Below are positions 28,885 to 42,214 of a stretch of DNA of 64,000 nt, one piece after another. Position numbers and translations under genes: made by a program. The notes under the pieces are model-generated. The model had not been told where the DNA came from, did no database searches, and saw nothing but the letters and a program-made list of their open reading frames with translations. This stretch comes from Quillaja saponaria (Eukaryota; Streptophyta; Magnoliopsida; Fabales; Quillajaceae). Each line of letters opens with the position of its first letter. Positions within the stretch are counted from its first letter, which is position 1. The stretch lies in contig CM055605.1 of assembly GCA_029379385.1 (NCBI GenBank), positions 7,351,001-7,415,000 on the forward strand, read 5' to 3'.

Positions 28885-29361
28885 TCATGCAAGATAACAA
28901 GATGTTGAACTCCATCCTTCAAGATTTTTTAGTAGGGGCTTTATCACCTCCGCCGCCACCCTCTCCACCACCGCCGTCTCCCCATCCACCTCTACCACCC
29001 TCTCCACCTCCTTCTGATCCTCCACCACCGCCATCACTGCCACCTCCCCATCCACCTCTACCACCTTCTGATCCTCCACCACCACCGCCTCCCCACCCAC
29101 CTCTTCTCCACCACCTCTACGTCCACCACATTCCTGATAGCACATGCAATGACTACGGAAGAATCTTCTGGTGCATCTCCCATATTCAAAACCCTCAGAC
29201 TGACAAATATTTATACAATTTCGTTTCGAGCTGCAGCTGCCTCTAAATCTTGAACTTCGAGCCTTGCACGGCACTGCACCAACTTGCACCACCATAACCA
29301 TTTCCTCCACAATGGAGAGAATGACCAAAAAAATCACCAAGCTAACAATTTTTGTTGCCAT
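28885..29361 (-). CDS. Defensin-Gly-rich paralog, tail frameshifted, intronless
   Basis: ATG at 29361; open to TAA at 28887-28885 (158 residues). It has a hydrophobic signal peptide (MATKIVSLVIFLVILSIVEE) and then a defensin domain with cysteine spacing C-x10-C-x5-C-x3-C-x9-C-x8-C-x-C-x3-C and a GFEYGRC gamma-core. There is no intron in the signal region, unlike its neighbour. After CGGRRGGG the annotated frame turns into Val/Glu-rich sequence. The +1 frame is instead continuously Gly-rich (blocks such as GGWGGGG and GGSEGG) to a TGA at 28921-28919. A 1-base shift at about 29101-29108 (GGAGAAGAG) has therefore replaced the Gly tail. The defensin head is intact and could still be made, so this is listed as a CDS with a damaged tail. 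Confidence 0.65.
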   Translation of the reverse strand: MATKIVSLVIFLVILSIVEEMVMVVQVGAVPCKARSSRFRGSCSSKRNCINICQSEGFEYGRCTRRFFRSHCMCYQECGGRRGGGEEVGGEAVVVEDQKVVEVDGEVAVMAVVEDQKEVERVVEVDGETAVVERVAAEVIKPLLKNLEGWSSTSCYLA

Positions 29362-29414
29362 CTCTAGTTTCAGGTCACTGCTGAAGATGGTTTTGAAGCC
29401 TCCTTCCACAACCC

Positions 29415-29422
29415 TTTTTATA
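29415..29422 (-). promoter_or_regulatory. TATA box of the second defensin gene
   Basis: TATAAAAA on the minus strand, ~54 bp upstream of the ATG at 29361, in the same CACTATAAAA context as the neighbouring paralog. Confidence 0.55.
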
Positions 29423-29554
29423 GTGAAAAACAATGTAATGGTTGTTAGTAACTTAGTATTAGTAATACATGTTTGGATTGGATTTAAATTCGTTGACTTC
29501 ACTTTACCTAGTTATTATTAAGAAAAAATAGATAATATAAAAAAATAAAGAATT

Positions 29555-29690
29555 ATTTTAATAGGTGTTCTAAAGGCACTTAACTATATAAATAAAAAAT
29601 TTAAAAAAAAAATTGTGATTTAAAAAAATTTCAAATATCATATTTATTTCAAGTTTAACAAGTGCCTTTAGGGCTACTCATTAAAAAAAT
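29555..29690. mobile_element. Short MITE with AAAGGCACTT inverted ends
   Basis: TTTTAATAGGTGTTCTAAAG followed by GCACTT (29556-29581) is inverted at 29656-29690 (minus strand TTTTTAATGAGTAGCCCTAA followed by AGGCACTT). The ~135-bp element has an AT-rich core. The same terminal motif recurs at 50020-50307. Confidence 0.55.
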
Positions 29691-30558
29691 CCAAAAATAA
29701 ATACTTAAAACTCATTTGAATAGAAAAATTAAAAATAGTACATTATTTGTTTTATTTTTTCAAATTTATTTCACTATTAATTTTTCATTTCAAGAAAAGG
29801 GGTGTCAAACTTAAGCATGTGTTTCAGACTTGGGCTTTGAGTTTTTCAATTTTCAAAGGGGTTCAGCCCAAAAGCCGACAAATTCCTCAAAAAAGTAGGC
29901 TTCAAGCCCTCAGGCCTGTTGTCATTTAGAATGAACATCCATATCATGTTTATATTTAGTGGAATAAATAAAATAGGATTGTGTTAGTATAGTCAAACCT
30001 CGTGTTTATTAAAAAAAATAGCAAGTTTCACACACGGATTCACTGCGTCCTTCAGTTATCCCAAAGGACGAAGAGATGTCACTAGGCCTGCTTGAAAATA
30101 ATACTTTTAGGAAAAAAAAAAACAAATGTGGTAATGAACTTGTGTTACAAATTAGAGCTGCAGAGACTGGGATTTGGACAATAATGAAGATTTGGGTGGT
30201 GGTGAATAATGGTTGTGCTTGTTGTGGGTTTCCATGAACTACAAAAGTTTGTGAGGGGGGGGGGGCCATCAAGGACTTTGAATTGTCTTACATGTTTTCA
30301 GTTAACTATGAAAAACAAGAATCCAATAGGAATTTATGTTAGAAGAGAGAACATACAGATTGCAAAAGGAAGAACAATCACATTGAAAAGAAATGTTGTG
30401 TGCCAATCCAAGCAAGAAAGACATTTAAAGTAGAAGCTGTGTCTACCGTTTTCTTCTTTGATAAACTTATTAATTGAATATGTGCATTACAATGATTGAG
30501 CAGCATATCTGAAATCACATGACATTAACACCTCTAAATGAACACTCCAGTAGACCCA
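29691..30558. other. Intergenic and 3' flank of the DCN1-like gene
   Basis: An uninterrupted run of 11 G lies at 30255-30265. Otherwise no gene is seen. The part nearest 30559 is probably the 3'UTR of the minus-strand DCN1-like gene. Confidence 0.45.
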
Positions 30559-33500
30559 TCATTGTCTGAGACTCCAATCCTTCTGCTGATCACTTTGAAT
30601 AATGCCATTTTCATTCAGATATTCAACAAATTCATCGATCAGATAAGGCCAAGCTCCTTCTGCATCATAATTTGATAAGTTCGGATTCACATTCTGCAAA
30701 ATAAAGCATGATACCGAGTTCAACAACATATATATATTGTGTTTTTGACAACATCACAATACCACTAATCTGACAGATACATGCAGATGGCCATTATTAC
30801 GTAGTTTGTATTTGAAACCAGGAAAACAATGAACAAACGCAATATGATTCATGAGTAAAGACCCATCATGAATCATACAAAATGCCACAAAGGGATTACA
30901 GTAAAATGGTAAATCTTACTGCTGAACACAATTGCCATCATGTTCAAGACTGCTGAAGCTTGAAGGTAAAGTGACTATGAAGCAAATGATAGCAGATTGT
31001 GTATATCAAAAGAAAGATACGAGTAACGACAGAAGAGAATTTTTTTTTTTTTTTTTTTTAATCGGGGATGGGGAAGGGGAGAATAGAACCCAAGTAGGCC
31101 TTCCAAGAGAGTCGACCCTTAGACCTCCTAGATAAGAAGGAATAATAGGTGCCGCTGGACCTCATGGCACGATAGAAGAGATCTGAAGCCAATAATTATG
31201 TTTCCTTTACTGTCTCACCTTTGAAGTATACGGTCATACAGTATATCGAAACCAAGCTCATACAAAGAAATACATGTGAGAAGAGGAAAAGGGACGCGTG
31301 AGAAGTACATTACACATGCATTCAATACTAAATATCAATGTAGAGAGACAAGCAATTGAGGAGACAAGCATATGCATAAGAAAGGAACAACAAAACCACA
31401 CCAAGAAGGAAAGAGTCATTAGATTTGTATCACATGCTAAATAAATTACCCTGGCAAATTCCAACAGTTGAGACCATGTGTCTCTAGAGATTGCTTTGTT
31501 ATGCCGAGCCTGCATAAAGTGGCATCAAAAAAGTAAAAGAAACAAGCTGTGAACAAAACCAATGTTCTTAAATGAATTCTGGATGACTTTCTTTCATCTA
31601 ATAGTATCTACAATGGTATTCACTCTATAGCTTATTGCTAGACATGTGACACATCTGTGTAAAATGTATGGACGAAAATGTATGAGTAAGTTCCACTTTT
31701 TCTAGAGAAGGTCGAGCTGGTCTAACAAGACCGATTTCTTCAAATTATGTTCTTGAAAGTCTATCAGACTCGCTGTTTCGTGTTTTGTGGCACTTTTACC
31801 AGAAAATATTTACTAAATTAAAACACATAAACCAGCTATGTGAAAAATTAGAAAGCCACTACTTAATATAGTACACTCTTTTGAAAATTATACTATTAGT
31901 CGGTGGCTCACTACAGACTACTTTATCTTTGAAAGTTAAGCAGTCATGTGCCAACAGTCATTACAATTTTTCAGCAACGTGAACTTCAATCAAGGTAACA
32001 ACAATTTACTTCCCGCCATAGGGAAAGCTTCGGACTAATAGAAAAAGATTCGTTAGCTTGTAACAAAACGGAAACTGGTGCATCATCCAATATGTACTAT
32101 TTAGTTACCTGTAAAAACTGGCACCAGTGATCCACAAGTGGCCACTGGTTTTCAGCAAACAGTAACTGCCACATTCCAATGGCTGTATCCAATGCCAACG
32201 ACTTCTGACCCTGATAGGAAAAAAGAGGTAGCAAATTGTTAAAAGCTTAAGGTTTATTAATTAATACTAAGCAATTGTGGATTCAGAATTAGAAATAAAA
32301 TATCCGAAAGAATAGCCATCACAGAAAACTTAGTTAAGTATGTTATATGTCATGTGAAATTTCTAAGCACAAAACATTCAAATGTTATATTAACAGTGAC
32401 ATTTATAAAGAAAACATCCAACAGAATAAAATAGCAGGTAAATGAAGCCATTAAAAACGCTCATTCAATCAGCATGACGTCATCTTCTTGGGAGCAAGTA
32501 CATGATGCCTGCTCTGTTTTGGCCTCTCAACACACAAACACAAAAAGGTTATATTTTTGGACATTATATATCAACATAAATCAAAGTATGTTTCACATTT
32601 GTGCAGCTAAAGAAGATTGAAGAAGAGCCAAGTATTTTGATCCAATTATCATCCAAAAGAATACAGCAGCACTATACTACGAGATACAGAAAGCTACTCA
32701 TGTAGTTCCAACTGACAAGGTATTAGCACAACAAGGCACGACTTGCTGGGATCTTTCGCTAGGCCATGTCCAATGTGAAGCAAATGTCCGTCAACTATGA
32801 TTTCCACTATAATCTCCTAATATGTTTCTTTGTTAAATGAAATATGCAAAGAAGAGTTTTAACAATGATTCAATTTCCTACAAATTTCACAATAATTGTC
32901 TAGAGAATTTTTTGCAAACTCTGTCATCTGCATTTAGTTAAACAAAACAGCTATTATGTTACACATTTTAGATATGACATTATTTTTGTATCCTAAACCA
33001 CTGCACAAATTGATCTTCGCTTTGTGTATAGAGAGAAATTTTATTAATAAGAGGTAAGAAAAAGAAGTAGAATATGTAGAAAACTGTTCCCAAATGATCA
33101 GGTAAAATACTGAATGAATAGCACATTAAACATTATAAATTATTAGCAGAAAACAAGAAGTAGAAACATCCCAATGGGCACAGTTGACTATAAATGGAAT
33201 TTGTGCTATGTTCTATGACAACTGAGCATTTATCAGTTAGTCTGGCCCCTAGAACCCTACATGCTTGAGAATTTTCAAGAGATAGTTATATTCAAAAGGA
33301 GAGATTGCTATTATTTTGTGAATGTGTTTGTTGGACATTTTAGATATGGCATATTTTTGTTTCCTAAGCCACTGTACAAATTGATCTTGGCTTTTTATAT
33401 ATAGAGAGAGAAATTATATAAAGAGCAAAGAAAAAGAAGTACAAGAAGAAGGATAAGGATAAGGAATCCTCCTGATTGAAAGAAGAAACACTAAAAGAAC

Positions 33501-36500
33501 AAAATTAAAACATGAATTAGTACAAGAGATGTAAATCCCTGTGTAAATTCAGGCCCAAAGTACATCACCCAAGAGATGCCAAAATTCATACAATTGACCT
33601 ACAACCAAATAAACTAAATCACTACAAACAGAGAAGACATTTAACTTAATTATTTATCTTTAGACTTTTATTTATGCTATTGAAATATACAAAAAGAGCA
33701 TCAAGGCATACAATCCAAAGTACAGAAAAAGGAAACAGCCAAAAACCAAATAAATAAAGGGAGCCCAAAAGGGGCCAACACCAACACCAACACGCTAAAA
33801 GATACTAAAAAAATCCACTGAAACTAAATCATCTTTATGAAACCCTACAAACAGACTATATTATACTCCATCTAAAGGCACCTCTTAACAATCCCTTAAC
33901 CTAAACTAAACAAATCTTCTTCCAAACCCAATAGAGCATATATTCCTCCTTCTATAAACATAATAACTCCTTTACCAAGCCCTTACTATGGGATACTCCA
34001 GAGTGTCTTAGATAAGTGGTACTCATCTTGATTGGTTTCTAATGTTTTAGTTATACCATTCAATTATGATAAAAACTTTGGTAACAGTACAAATTTTTCA
34101 TGTCTCCAAATAAGAAGATAAAATATAGTGAAAACCTTTTCTTTAGCCCAGCCAAAAGCAAAATTATATATCTCTCGGAACTTCTCTGCACATTCATCAG
34201 AAGCAAAATATCATATCAGAAACCAGCATGATTAAATTAGACACTGTAAAATGGTTGAGTTTCTTCAATAGATATGGGAAAAAAGTTTCACTAGAAAAAA
34301 ATAATAATAATAACGCTTTCACTATTTCACATACGATCATCCTTCAGCTCAGAGCGCATATATGACATCCTGTCACGGAACTTCTCAAGAGAATCTATCC
34401 TGCAATCATTATAATACATCCTTCAACTGGGAATTAATCATTGTAGATAACGAAATTTCGTAATACTAACATTATAAATACATACCCCAGAGATTGTAAT
34501 CCACCAAAAAATTCCTGCTTCGAGAATTCACACATGGTGCCAGCCTTCATGTGCCATGAAACAACTAACTGCGAGAATGTTAACATTCCATGTCAAAAAA
34601 AGAAATTATCCGCATTTGTTTTTTGTTTTTTATAAGCACCTAAGTTCATGGTTTATATTATTGTTTTATAGAAAATTTAATTGTTGTATTATATATATAT
34701 ATTATACTCAAAAGCTTGAGGAATGGGCAATTTTTCTGTTTAGTAACTGAGGTTGCTTAAATCCAGAAGAACTTAAATTGCAAGAATAAATAACTGCAGG
34801 AAAACGCCTAGTAGAGGAATTCTATAATCCATACATCACCTGCAACTCATTAACCATTAATTTTTCAGCATAAAGAAAACCAAAGTTCTTTACTTTCTCT
34901 CTCTCTCTCTCCATTCTATAAAAAAAAAAAAAAAAAAAAACCAAAACCATAATTACTAGCAAAGAAAGCCTTTTCTTCTGCATCAGTATTAGTAAATATT
35001 TCATTGATATCTATTTAAATTCTTATTTTCTACATACTTGCAAATTTGGGGATCACTATTTTAAACAATCAGTATGTATTACTATTTAAATTCAGAAATC
35101 AGGATTACTTCGAAAATAAATCAAACAAATACATGAATTTAAGCATGCAAAACATTGTATAGCAATGATTTCATTAAGATATATAGTCATACCATTACTA
35201 TATCTTGAGGATCCACCTGCAAAATAAAGAAGGCTTAAACATCATTCGAACTACAGAAAAGAAATTATTCTAGTGCCGTGTACAATGTCTCCAAAGCATA
35301 TTATCTTTTGAAAACTGTTAGACCATCCAAAAGATTCAAACAATTTTTTCAAACACCAAAAAATTTGTGAAAGTCTGGAACCATCACAGACATCAAGGAC
35401 ATTGACTAATATAAAATTAAAACAGTAACCTGAAGGTCACTGCAAAGAAGAGTGATACCATCAGCATGTATCATGTCGACATTTGGATCTGCAATACGTA
35501 TTAGAGCCAAAATAATTAGAAAACAGGAACTATCCCTTATTCACATAAATGAAAGACATACGACAACAGTGGATTATAGAATAAATGAATTCTGGATTTA
35601 ACAGTAGAGTCAGCTAGAGTTGGAGTGAAGTATTAGTTAATATTCTTTGTTTTGTTTTTATTTTGGTATCACACATGCATACATCTGGTATATTCGAACC
35701 CTTGAAATCTTCTCCATATAAGTTTTTAAAGGGAGAGGTCAAGTCATTACACCTGAAGTCCATTTTCTTGATATGTATTAATTTATTGAGAGAAGGCATC
35801 AAGAAGAACAAGTACCTATGGAGTATAAGTATCTGTTCTGACACAAAAGGAAGGATACAGAGAAACTCAGAGCTCAAGAAAATCAACTGAGGGAACACAA
35901 TGGACACTGGGGATAGCAGCTATCCATAGTAGCAGTTGAACTAGATAGAGAACTAGAAGAAAACAACAATTCTTGTGGCATATTTCCAGTAACTCCACAA
36001 ATTTGAACTACATTTACGCAAAAATGCTAATGATAAATTTTTCCTCACCTTGTCACAGATTTGCCACAGTTACTAAAGAGTAAATGTATCAGTTTTATCT
36101 CACTCTTCTCTCTGTTTTGTATCACTTGAAATTCTTAGCAAGACTAGAAGGGAAGGGAAGAAATAAAAGGTTACCTTTGTATCTATTGTAAAGCTCTTCC
36201 AAATGTCTAGAATCAGAAAATGGTTTAACCTGGGGCTGACTGTAGAATACATCAAATGCTCCTTCAATATTCCAATCACTGGCCTTCAAAGCCTGAACGG
36301 CAATTTTTTCACTGCCAAACAAAGCATGTCAAACTCTTATAGGTCAATCAAAAATGACATTAAATATATGTCAGACATATTAACACATATACTGATATAC
36401 AATAACTTCCCTGCTCCAAACAATCACACCTTTACTAGGCAATGTCAGACAGACACAGCAATTGACTTATGTATATTAATATATGTATATAATATAATTT

Positions 36501-37719
36501 TTAGATTGACAGAACCCAGATTGTCAAAATCACAGAAGTGTTGATACCAACATGACTTGCCTGCCATCCTAGATTGAATAGACAGTGACAATCCGAGATT
36601 GCAAATAACAGCCACAAGGTCCTTTTAGAAAGTCCTATATATGGGCATATAACCCATTACAGTTCAGAAGACAACAAGTGGCCCCCATTCCCAAGCTATG
36701 TGAAGAGAAAACAAAGAGGCACTTTTGATAAAGAAAGGTACATTTGGAATTGAAAAAAGAAAAAAGAACAAAGAGAGGAAGAAGCTCATCTCAGGTACAT
36801 GAGAAGTATCCAGAACAATGTCAAGACTTTAGGAACATAAACAAGTTCCTCAAGTTCAAGACACCAAGAAATCGATGAAAGGCTGAAGTTTCAAAGAATA
36901 TTTGATAAAATGCTATAAAAAATTGTTTCCAATAATTGGTCACCATATCTCTTTGCCTCTACAGAATACAATTGGGATGAAAGGCTAATTATAAATACCT
37001 CACCCTCAAAGTGACAGCATTGAATTGTATGGAACATAAAAGATCTGAAGGTCATGTTGGGATTGGACCAGAAAGAACAAAAGCCTGAAAATATAACTAC
37101 TAAAACATTTCTGCATAGTTGTATATTAAATACATAAATGTGAATTGTAAGGGAATTGAAATTCATTAGTAAAGGGAAGGTGATTGCCTAAGAACTTTCT
37201 GAGAAGTTCCCTTGAAGAAAGATAAGCAAAGAAAAGCTCTATACCTCATTTCCTTTATATTTATATATATATACACGATTCCTGGTATCCAAACTCCAAT
37301 TTTCATACCAACTAAATTATGACCCAATTATGAAGTCGAGAAGAGCAACAAAGATTATCATATTACCTAGCTCCAGTTATTGCCATGAACTGCTGGAGTT
37401 TGTCACGATTGCCTCTACCCAACTTATGCTGTCAAAATGCCAAAACTTATGAAAATGTTGTCATATATTTAAGGAACACACTTAAAATAAAACAATCCCA
37501 ACATATACAGATATAGTTTGTGAGAAATAAAAAACATGTTCAATCTATTGCACAAAAGTGAAGATGGATAAAAAGCAAAGCAGTATAAACCGTACAGTTC
37601 CCAAAGCTTGAAACTTCCAATGAAAAAACTACTATAAATTAGAGGCCCAGCAGCTTCCTAGCTGTATTATTCAAAAATTGAAGATATCATATCAAATTTA
37701 AAGGTAAAGCACTCACCAT
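30559..37719 (-). CDS. DCN1-like (DCUN1 domain) cullin neddylation co-factor, intact
   Basis: Scaffold-type E3 that helps load NEDD8/RUB onto cullins. Eleven exons on the minus strand: 37719-37717, 37428-37367, 36311-36175, 35488-35430, 35216-35193, 34568-34486, 34399-34335, 34185-34136, 32210-32109, 31509-31450 and 30693-30559. They total 780 nt (259 residues), all with consistent phase and GT-AG borders. Residues ~1-45 form the UBA-like domain ([20 protein letters not shown], then [19 protein letters not shown]). Residues ~57-245 are the PONY/DCUN1 cullin-binding domain ([67 protein letters not shown]). Exon 1 encodes only the initiator Met, since ATG is followed directly by GTGAGT. The long intron 32211-34135 contains repeats, and a SINE-like insert lies in the last intron. 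No frame breaks are seen. Confidence 0.93.
31040..31170 (-). mobile_element. SINE-like insertion in the last DCN1-like intron
   Basis: On the minus strand a ~110-bp GC-richer body, with a box-B-like GGGTTCTATTCTCC and a box-A-like TAGGAGGTCTAAGGG, ends in a 20-nt poly-A (T run at 31040-31059 on the plus strand). This fits a tRNA-derived SINE. Target duplication was not identified. Confidence 0.4.
32955..33450. repeat. Direct repeat within a DCN1-like intron
   Basis: ACATTTTAGATATG.CAT.ATTTTTGT, CTAA.CCACTG.ACAAATTGA and GAGAGAAATT....AAGAAAAAGAAGTA occur in the same order at 32957-33077 and 33338-33448, ~375 bp apart. Non-coding. Confidence 0.65.
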
Positions 37720-38462
37720 GGTTGAGCTCGTGAATGAAAACCCTAAATTTCAGAGAGAGGCTAAAGAGATAATTTTTGGGTTTTTTCCTCACTAAATTCA
37801 ACAGGAACCTTCCCGTCAATCCTACACCCTCCCTCTTTATTCTTCTTCCTGTGAGTGTATACTGGGCAACGGAGTTCGTTGTTTTTTTGTGCTTTACTTC
37901 GCCGGTGAGGAGGTTTGCTTTGCTTCCTGGTGGGACTCCGGGGTCCCAGTGAGTGATGACATCACAAATTTTTTTTTTTTTTTTTTTCTGTGATCGATGT
38001 TTTAGACAATTTGTGTTTGGTTTTGATTATAATAATATCAAATTTAATTATAATTATAATTAAATAATGTAGGTAGTTGGTCAGATTTTTTTTTTTAGAT
38101 TTTGCTGATTATAATTAAAAAATAAACAAAACTTTGATACTTATTTTTTCTGATTATAATAAATTTTTTAATAATCATTTTTAATCAAGTAAAAATTATA
38201 TTAATTAATAATAATTATGTGTAATAATAAACGAATTAGACAATTCTTAAACATATTTTTTAGACAAAATTAAAAAATTAATCACAATTATATTATTTAT
38301 TAAAAATATTCAAAAGAAAAAAAAATTAAAATAATCATATTATTCTTATTATTTTACCCCAATGTCATGACTTGTACTTTTCATGAAGACATACAAAAAT
38401 AATCATCACTACACTTTAAAGATTAATTTTTAATTAATTTTTATTTTTATTTTGATAATTAC
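37720..38462. promoter_or_regulatory. 5' leader and promoter side of the DCN1-like gene, then AT-rich spacer
   Basis: 37720-37960 is less AT-rich and should carry the minus-strand leader and core promoter. A T run of ~18 lies at 37970-37987. 38000-38462 is AT-rich with no gene, and the Copia element begins at 38463. No TATA box stands out. Confidence 0.35.
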
Positions 38463-38709
38463 TGTTTGAACATAAAAAGAATGTATGTATATTCAGATGA
38501 TTTTAAATATACAAGGGGGAGTCCTCTATTTATAGGCTAAAATGTTTACCTAACATAGTGAACATAGACTAAATATCAACCAAATACGTGTCTACCTAAC
38601 ATAATAAATGTAGACTAAATATCAGCTAGATACATAATAGAAATTACACATAAATAAGAAAACTATAAATAAAAAATTTGACCCACTAATTAAGCTGTCT
38701 ACTCTAACA
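38463..38709 (-). repeat. 3' LTR of the Copia element
   Basis: 247 bp, TG...CA ended. Adjoins the polypurine tract at 38710-38720. It pairs with 42215-42456. Confidence 0.9.
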
Positions 38710-38716
38710 CTCCCCC

Positions 38717-41700
38717 TCAAGCTAGAGTATAAAGATTATATGTTCCAAACTTGTTGCATAGATATCGCAATCGGTTTCCTGCTAAAGATTTTGTGAATAA
38801 GTCTGCTAATTGATCTTCTAATTTTGCATATGTAGTCTTAATTGTATTATCCATAAGCTTCTCATGAACGAAATAACAATCAACTTCTATATGTTTTGTT
38901 CGTTCATTAAAGACTGGATTTGATGCAATATGTAATGTAGCTTGATTATCACATACTAACTCCATAGACTGTGAGTGTTGAAATCCAAGTTCGTCTAATA
39001 GATTTTTCAGCCAAACTAACTCAGCAGTGGTATGAGTCATGGCCCTATATTCAGATTCAGTATTGGATCTTGCAACAACAGTATGCTTTTTACTTTTCCA
39101 TGAAACAAGATTTCCACCCAGAAATATACAGTATCCTGTAGTAAATCTTTTGTCAAATTGAGAGCCTGCCCAATCAACATCGCTATAACCTTGAACTGAA
39201 GTAGAATTATGTTTATGGACTAATGTATGACCACGACCATGTCCTCGAACTAGAGTGTGCCTATGATTCTTAATTTCTTATATAATAATCCCTTTCTGGA
39301 ACAGCATTCCAATTAGATGTTCGAGGCCAAGAAATAAATTGGCTAACCATACTAGTTGCAAAAGCAATCTCTAGTCTAGTGACTGTAGGATAATTCACTT
39401 TACCAACAAGACGTCTATATTGCTCAGGATTTATCAGTAACTCCCCCTTTATCTGGTACAAGTTTAGTGTTATGATCCATAAGAGTATCTACAGGTTTAG
39501 AATCCAACATACATATATCACTCAAGACATCCAGACAATACTTTCTTTGAGAAAGGCAAATACCCAATTGTGATCTTACAAACTCAATGCCCAAGAAGTA
39601 TTTTAGCTGTCCTAAGTCTTTAGTTTAAAATTTAGACTGTAGGAATGATTTCAATTTTTGAATTTCAATGATTATCATCACCTGTAATTACAATATCATC
39701 CACATATACAATTAAAAGAATTTCTGCCATTAGGTGTATGTTTATAGAAAACTGAGTGATCAACAATACACATCTGAAGGCCAAAACTAAGAACAATTTC
39801 ACTAAATCTACCAAACCAAGCTCTAGGAGATTGCTTTAAGCCATATAGAGACTTTTTCAATCGACACACCATACCGGACTCCCTCTGAGCAACAAAACCA
39901 GGTGGTTACTCCATAAAAACTTCTTCATCAAAGTCACCATGTAAGAAAGCATTTTTGATGTCCAATTGATAGAGTGACCAATCAAAAATAGTAGCTAGAG
40001 ATATAAATACCCTGACAGATGTAATTTTAGCTACTAGAGAGAAAGTTTATGAATAATCCACACCATAGACCTGAGTGTAGCCTTTTGCTACCAATCTAGC
40101 CTTTAAGTGATCAACAGAACCATCAGGATGAACTTTTACGGTGTATACCCATTTACATCCAACAGTGAATTTTCCAGAAGGTAAAGAGACAAGTTCCCAA
40201 GTACCATTAGTATGTAAGACGTTCATTTAATCAACCATGACTTGCCGTCACCGGGGATCAACAAAAGCATCACTGGTGGTCTTTGGAACAGAAATAGAAG
40301 ACAAAGAGGATACAAATGCATAATAGGGTGAAGATAAACGATGATAACTCAAAAAAGTATAAATAGGATAAGGATTATGAGTTTAACGAGTACCTCTTCG
40401 TAAGATAGGTGGTGAAGCAGGATTCGAGGCACGGGAAGGTGTTAGTACAGAAGATGAGTCATCAGGTATATCAACAGTGTTTGTTGGAAGATTAGGTAGT
40501 GGCGCAGATGATGCATGGTCATTTGGTCCAAGATAAGGAACCGAAAGAGCTTCAAAAATAAAAGGTGACTCGGGAATAGTCGAGGAAAAGAATAAATATT
40601 CCTCAAAAAATGTGACATCAACGGAGGTAAAGTAACGATTCTTATCTGGATAATAACATTTAAACCCTTTTTGAAGGCGAGAATAACTCAAGAAGATGTA
40701 CTTAATTGATTTGGAAGAGAGTTTATCCTGTCCAGGTGTTAGATCATGAACAAAACAAATGCAACCAAAGATACAAAGTGGAAGTGAATATAAAGGATGA
40801 TTAGGAAAGATGATAGAATATGAAATTTTGTTATGCAATGTAGAAGATGGCATGCGATTAATAAGGTAGCATGCAGTAAGTACAACATCACCCCAAAATC
40901 GAAGTGGAACATGACCATGAAGTAATAGAATGCGAGCTGTTTCAATTAAATGTCTGTTTTTGCGCTCAGCAACTCCATTTTGTTAAGGGGTGTAAGAACA
41001 AGATGATTGATGCAGCATACTTTGAGATGTCATAAAGTGTTGAAATGATGTAGAAAAATATTCACGTGCATTATTACTACGCAAAATACGAATAGAAACA
41101 CTAAATTGTGTTTTAATTTCAGCACAAAACTGTTGGAATATAAAAAATAACTCAGAATGATTTTTCATTAAATATAATCATGTGCAACGAGAATAATCAT
41201 CAATAAAGGTTACGAAATACTGAAATCTCAAATATGAACTAACACGACTAAGACCCCAAACATCAATATGAACAATATGAAAGGGAGACTCTGCTCTAAA
41301 ATGACTATGCTTTGGAAATGAAGCACATGTGTGTTTGCCAAGCTGACACGACTCACAATTTAAAAATGACAGAGATGACAAACGAGGAACCATCTTCTAA
41401 AGCATGGATAGACTAGGATAACCCAATTGACTGTGAATGAGAATAGGTGATACATTTATAGAGCAAGCCACTAAAGATGTAGGTAGTGTGTAAAGATGGT
41501 AGAGGTCCTGTAACTCACGCCCTGTGCTAATATCTCGTCTCGTACGTCTATCCTGTATAGTAAAAGAATCATTAATGAAAGAGACGGAACAATTGAGAGA
41601 ACGAATCAATTAACTAATAGAAATCAGACTGAATGAACATTCAGGGACATAAAGTACAAACTCTAAAGGCAAAGAAGATAATTGTGTAGCTTGACCTATA

Positions 41701-42167
41701 CCTTTAGCAATGGTTGTGGAACCATTAGTTATAGTGATAGTGAAAAGCAATGATGAAGTACTAATACTAGAAAAAAAGTTTGGGATTACCAGATATTTGA
41801 TCAGAGGCACCAGAATCAAGAATCCAAGTGTCATAAGAGGTCTGATAGAGGCAAGCGACAGAATTACCATAAGAAGATTGTTGGGTAACTTGATACTGTA
41901 GGAACTTATCATATTCAGTAGTTGATAATGAGACATTAATAGGCTTGTCTTTAGATGGTGAAACTTCAAGAGAATTGGTTGACTAAACAATGTTAACTGT
42001 AGTAATAACAGGGAATCCAGAAAACACAGAGATAAAAATACTAGGTTTTGACATACTGATTTTAGATTTTTCAGAGATAGACATACCGATGAAGAGCACC
42101 TCGATGAACAATAATCGTACTGCTGGAATGAAACGCAGCAATAGAGAGACACGCTGGAAAGAAACAC
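38717..42167 (-). pseudogene. Copia pol polyprotein remnants
   Basis: Minus-strand pieces in order: protease (LDSGASDQ, around 41817-41794) with a GAG-pre-integrase segment (41730-41610, FVLYVPECSFSLIS), then integrase (41393-40983: CESCQLGKH, FVTFIDDYSR, LRSNNAREY). Next come post-integrase sequence (40853-40383), reverse transcriptase (~40030-39270, with LLIVYVDDIVI near 39710-39680) and RNase H (39040-38717: TTAELVWL, LVCDNQATLHIASNPVFNER, DQLADLFTKSL). Many stops and frameshifts separate the pieces, so no functional polyprotein can be made. Confidence 0.88.
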
Positions 42168-42214
42168 AACGAAAAATAAAAATTAAGATTTTTTCTCCCT
42201 AAGCTCTGATACCA

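Noticed and set aside
28887..29246. Plus-strand Pro-rich, extensin-like open frame
   Set aside because: Antisense of the Gly-rich tail of the minus-strand defensin paralog; no signal peptide and no extensin SPPPP-Tyr motifs.
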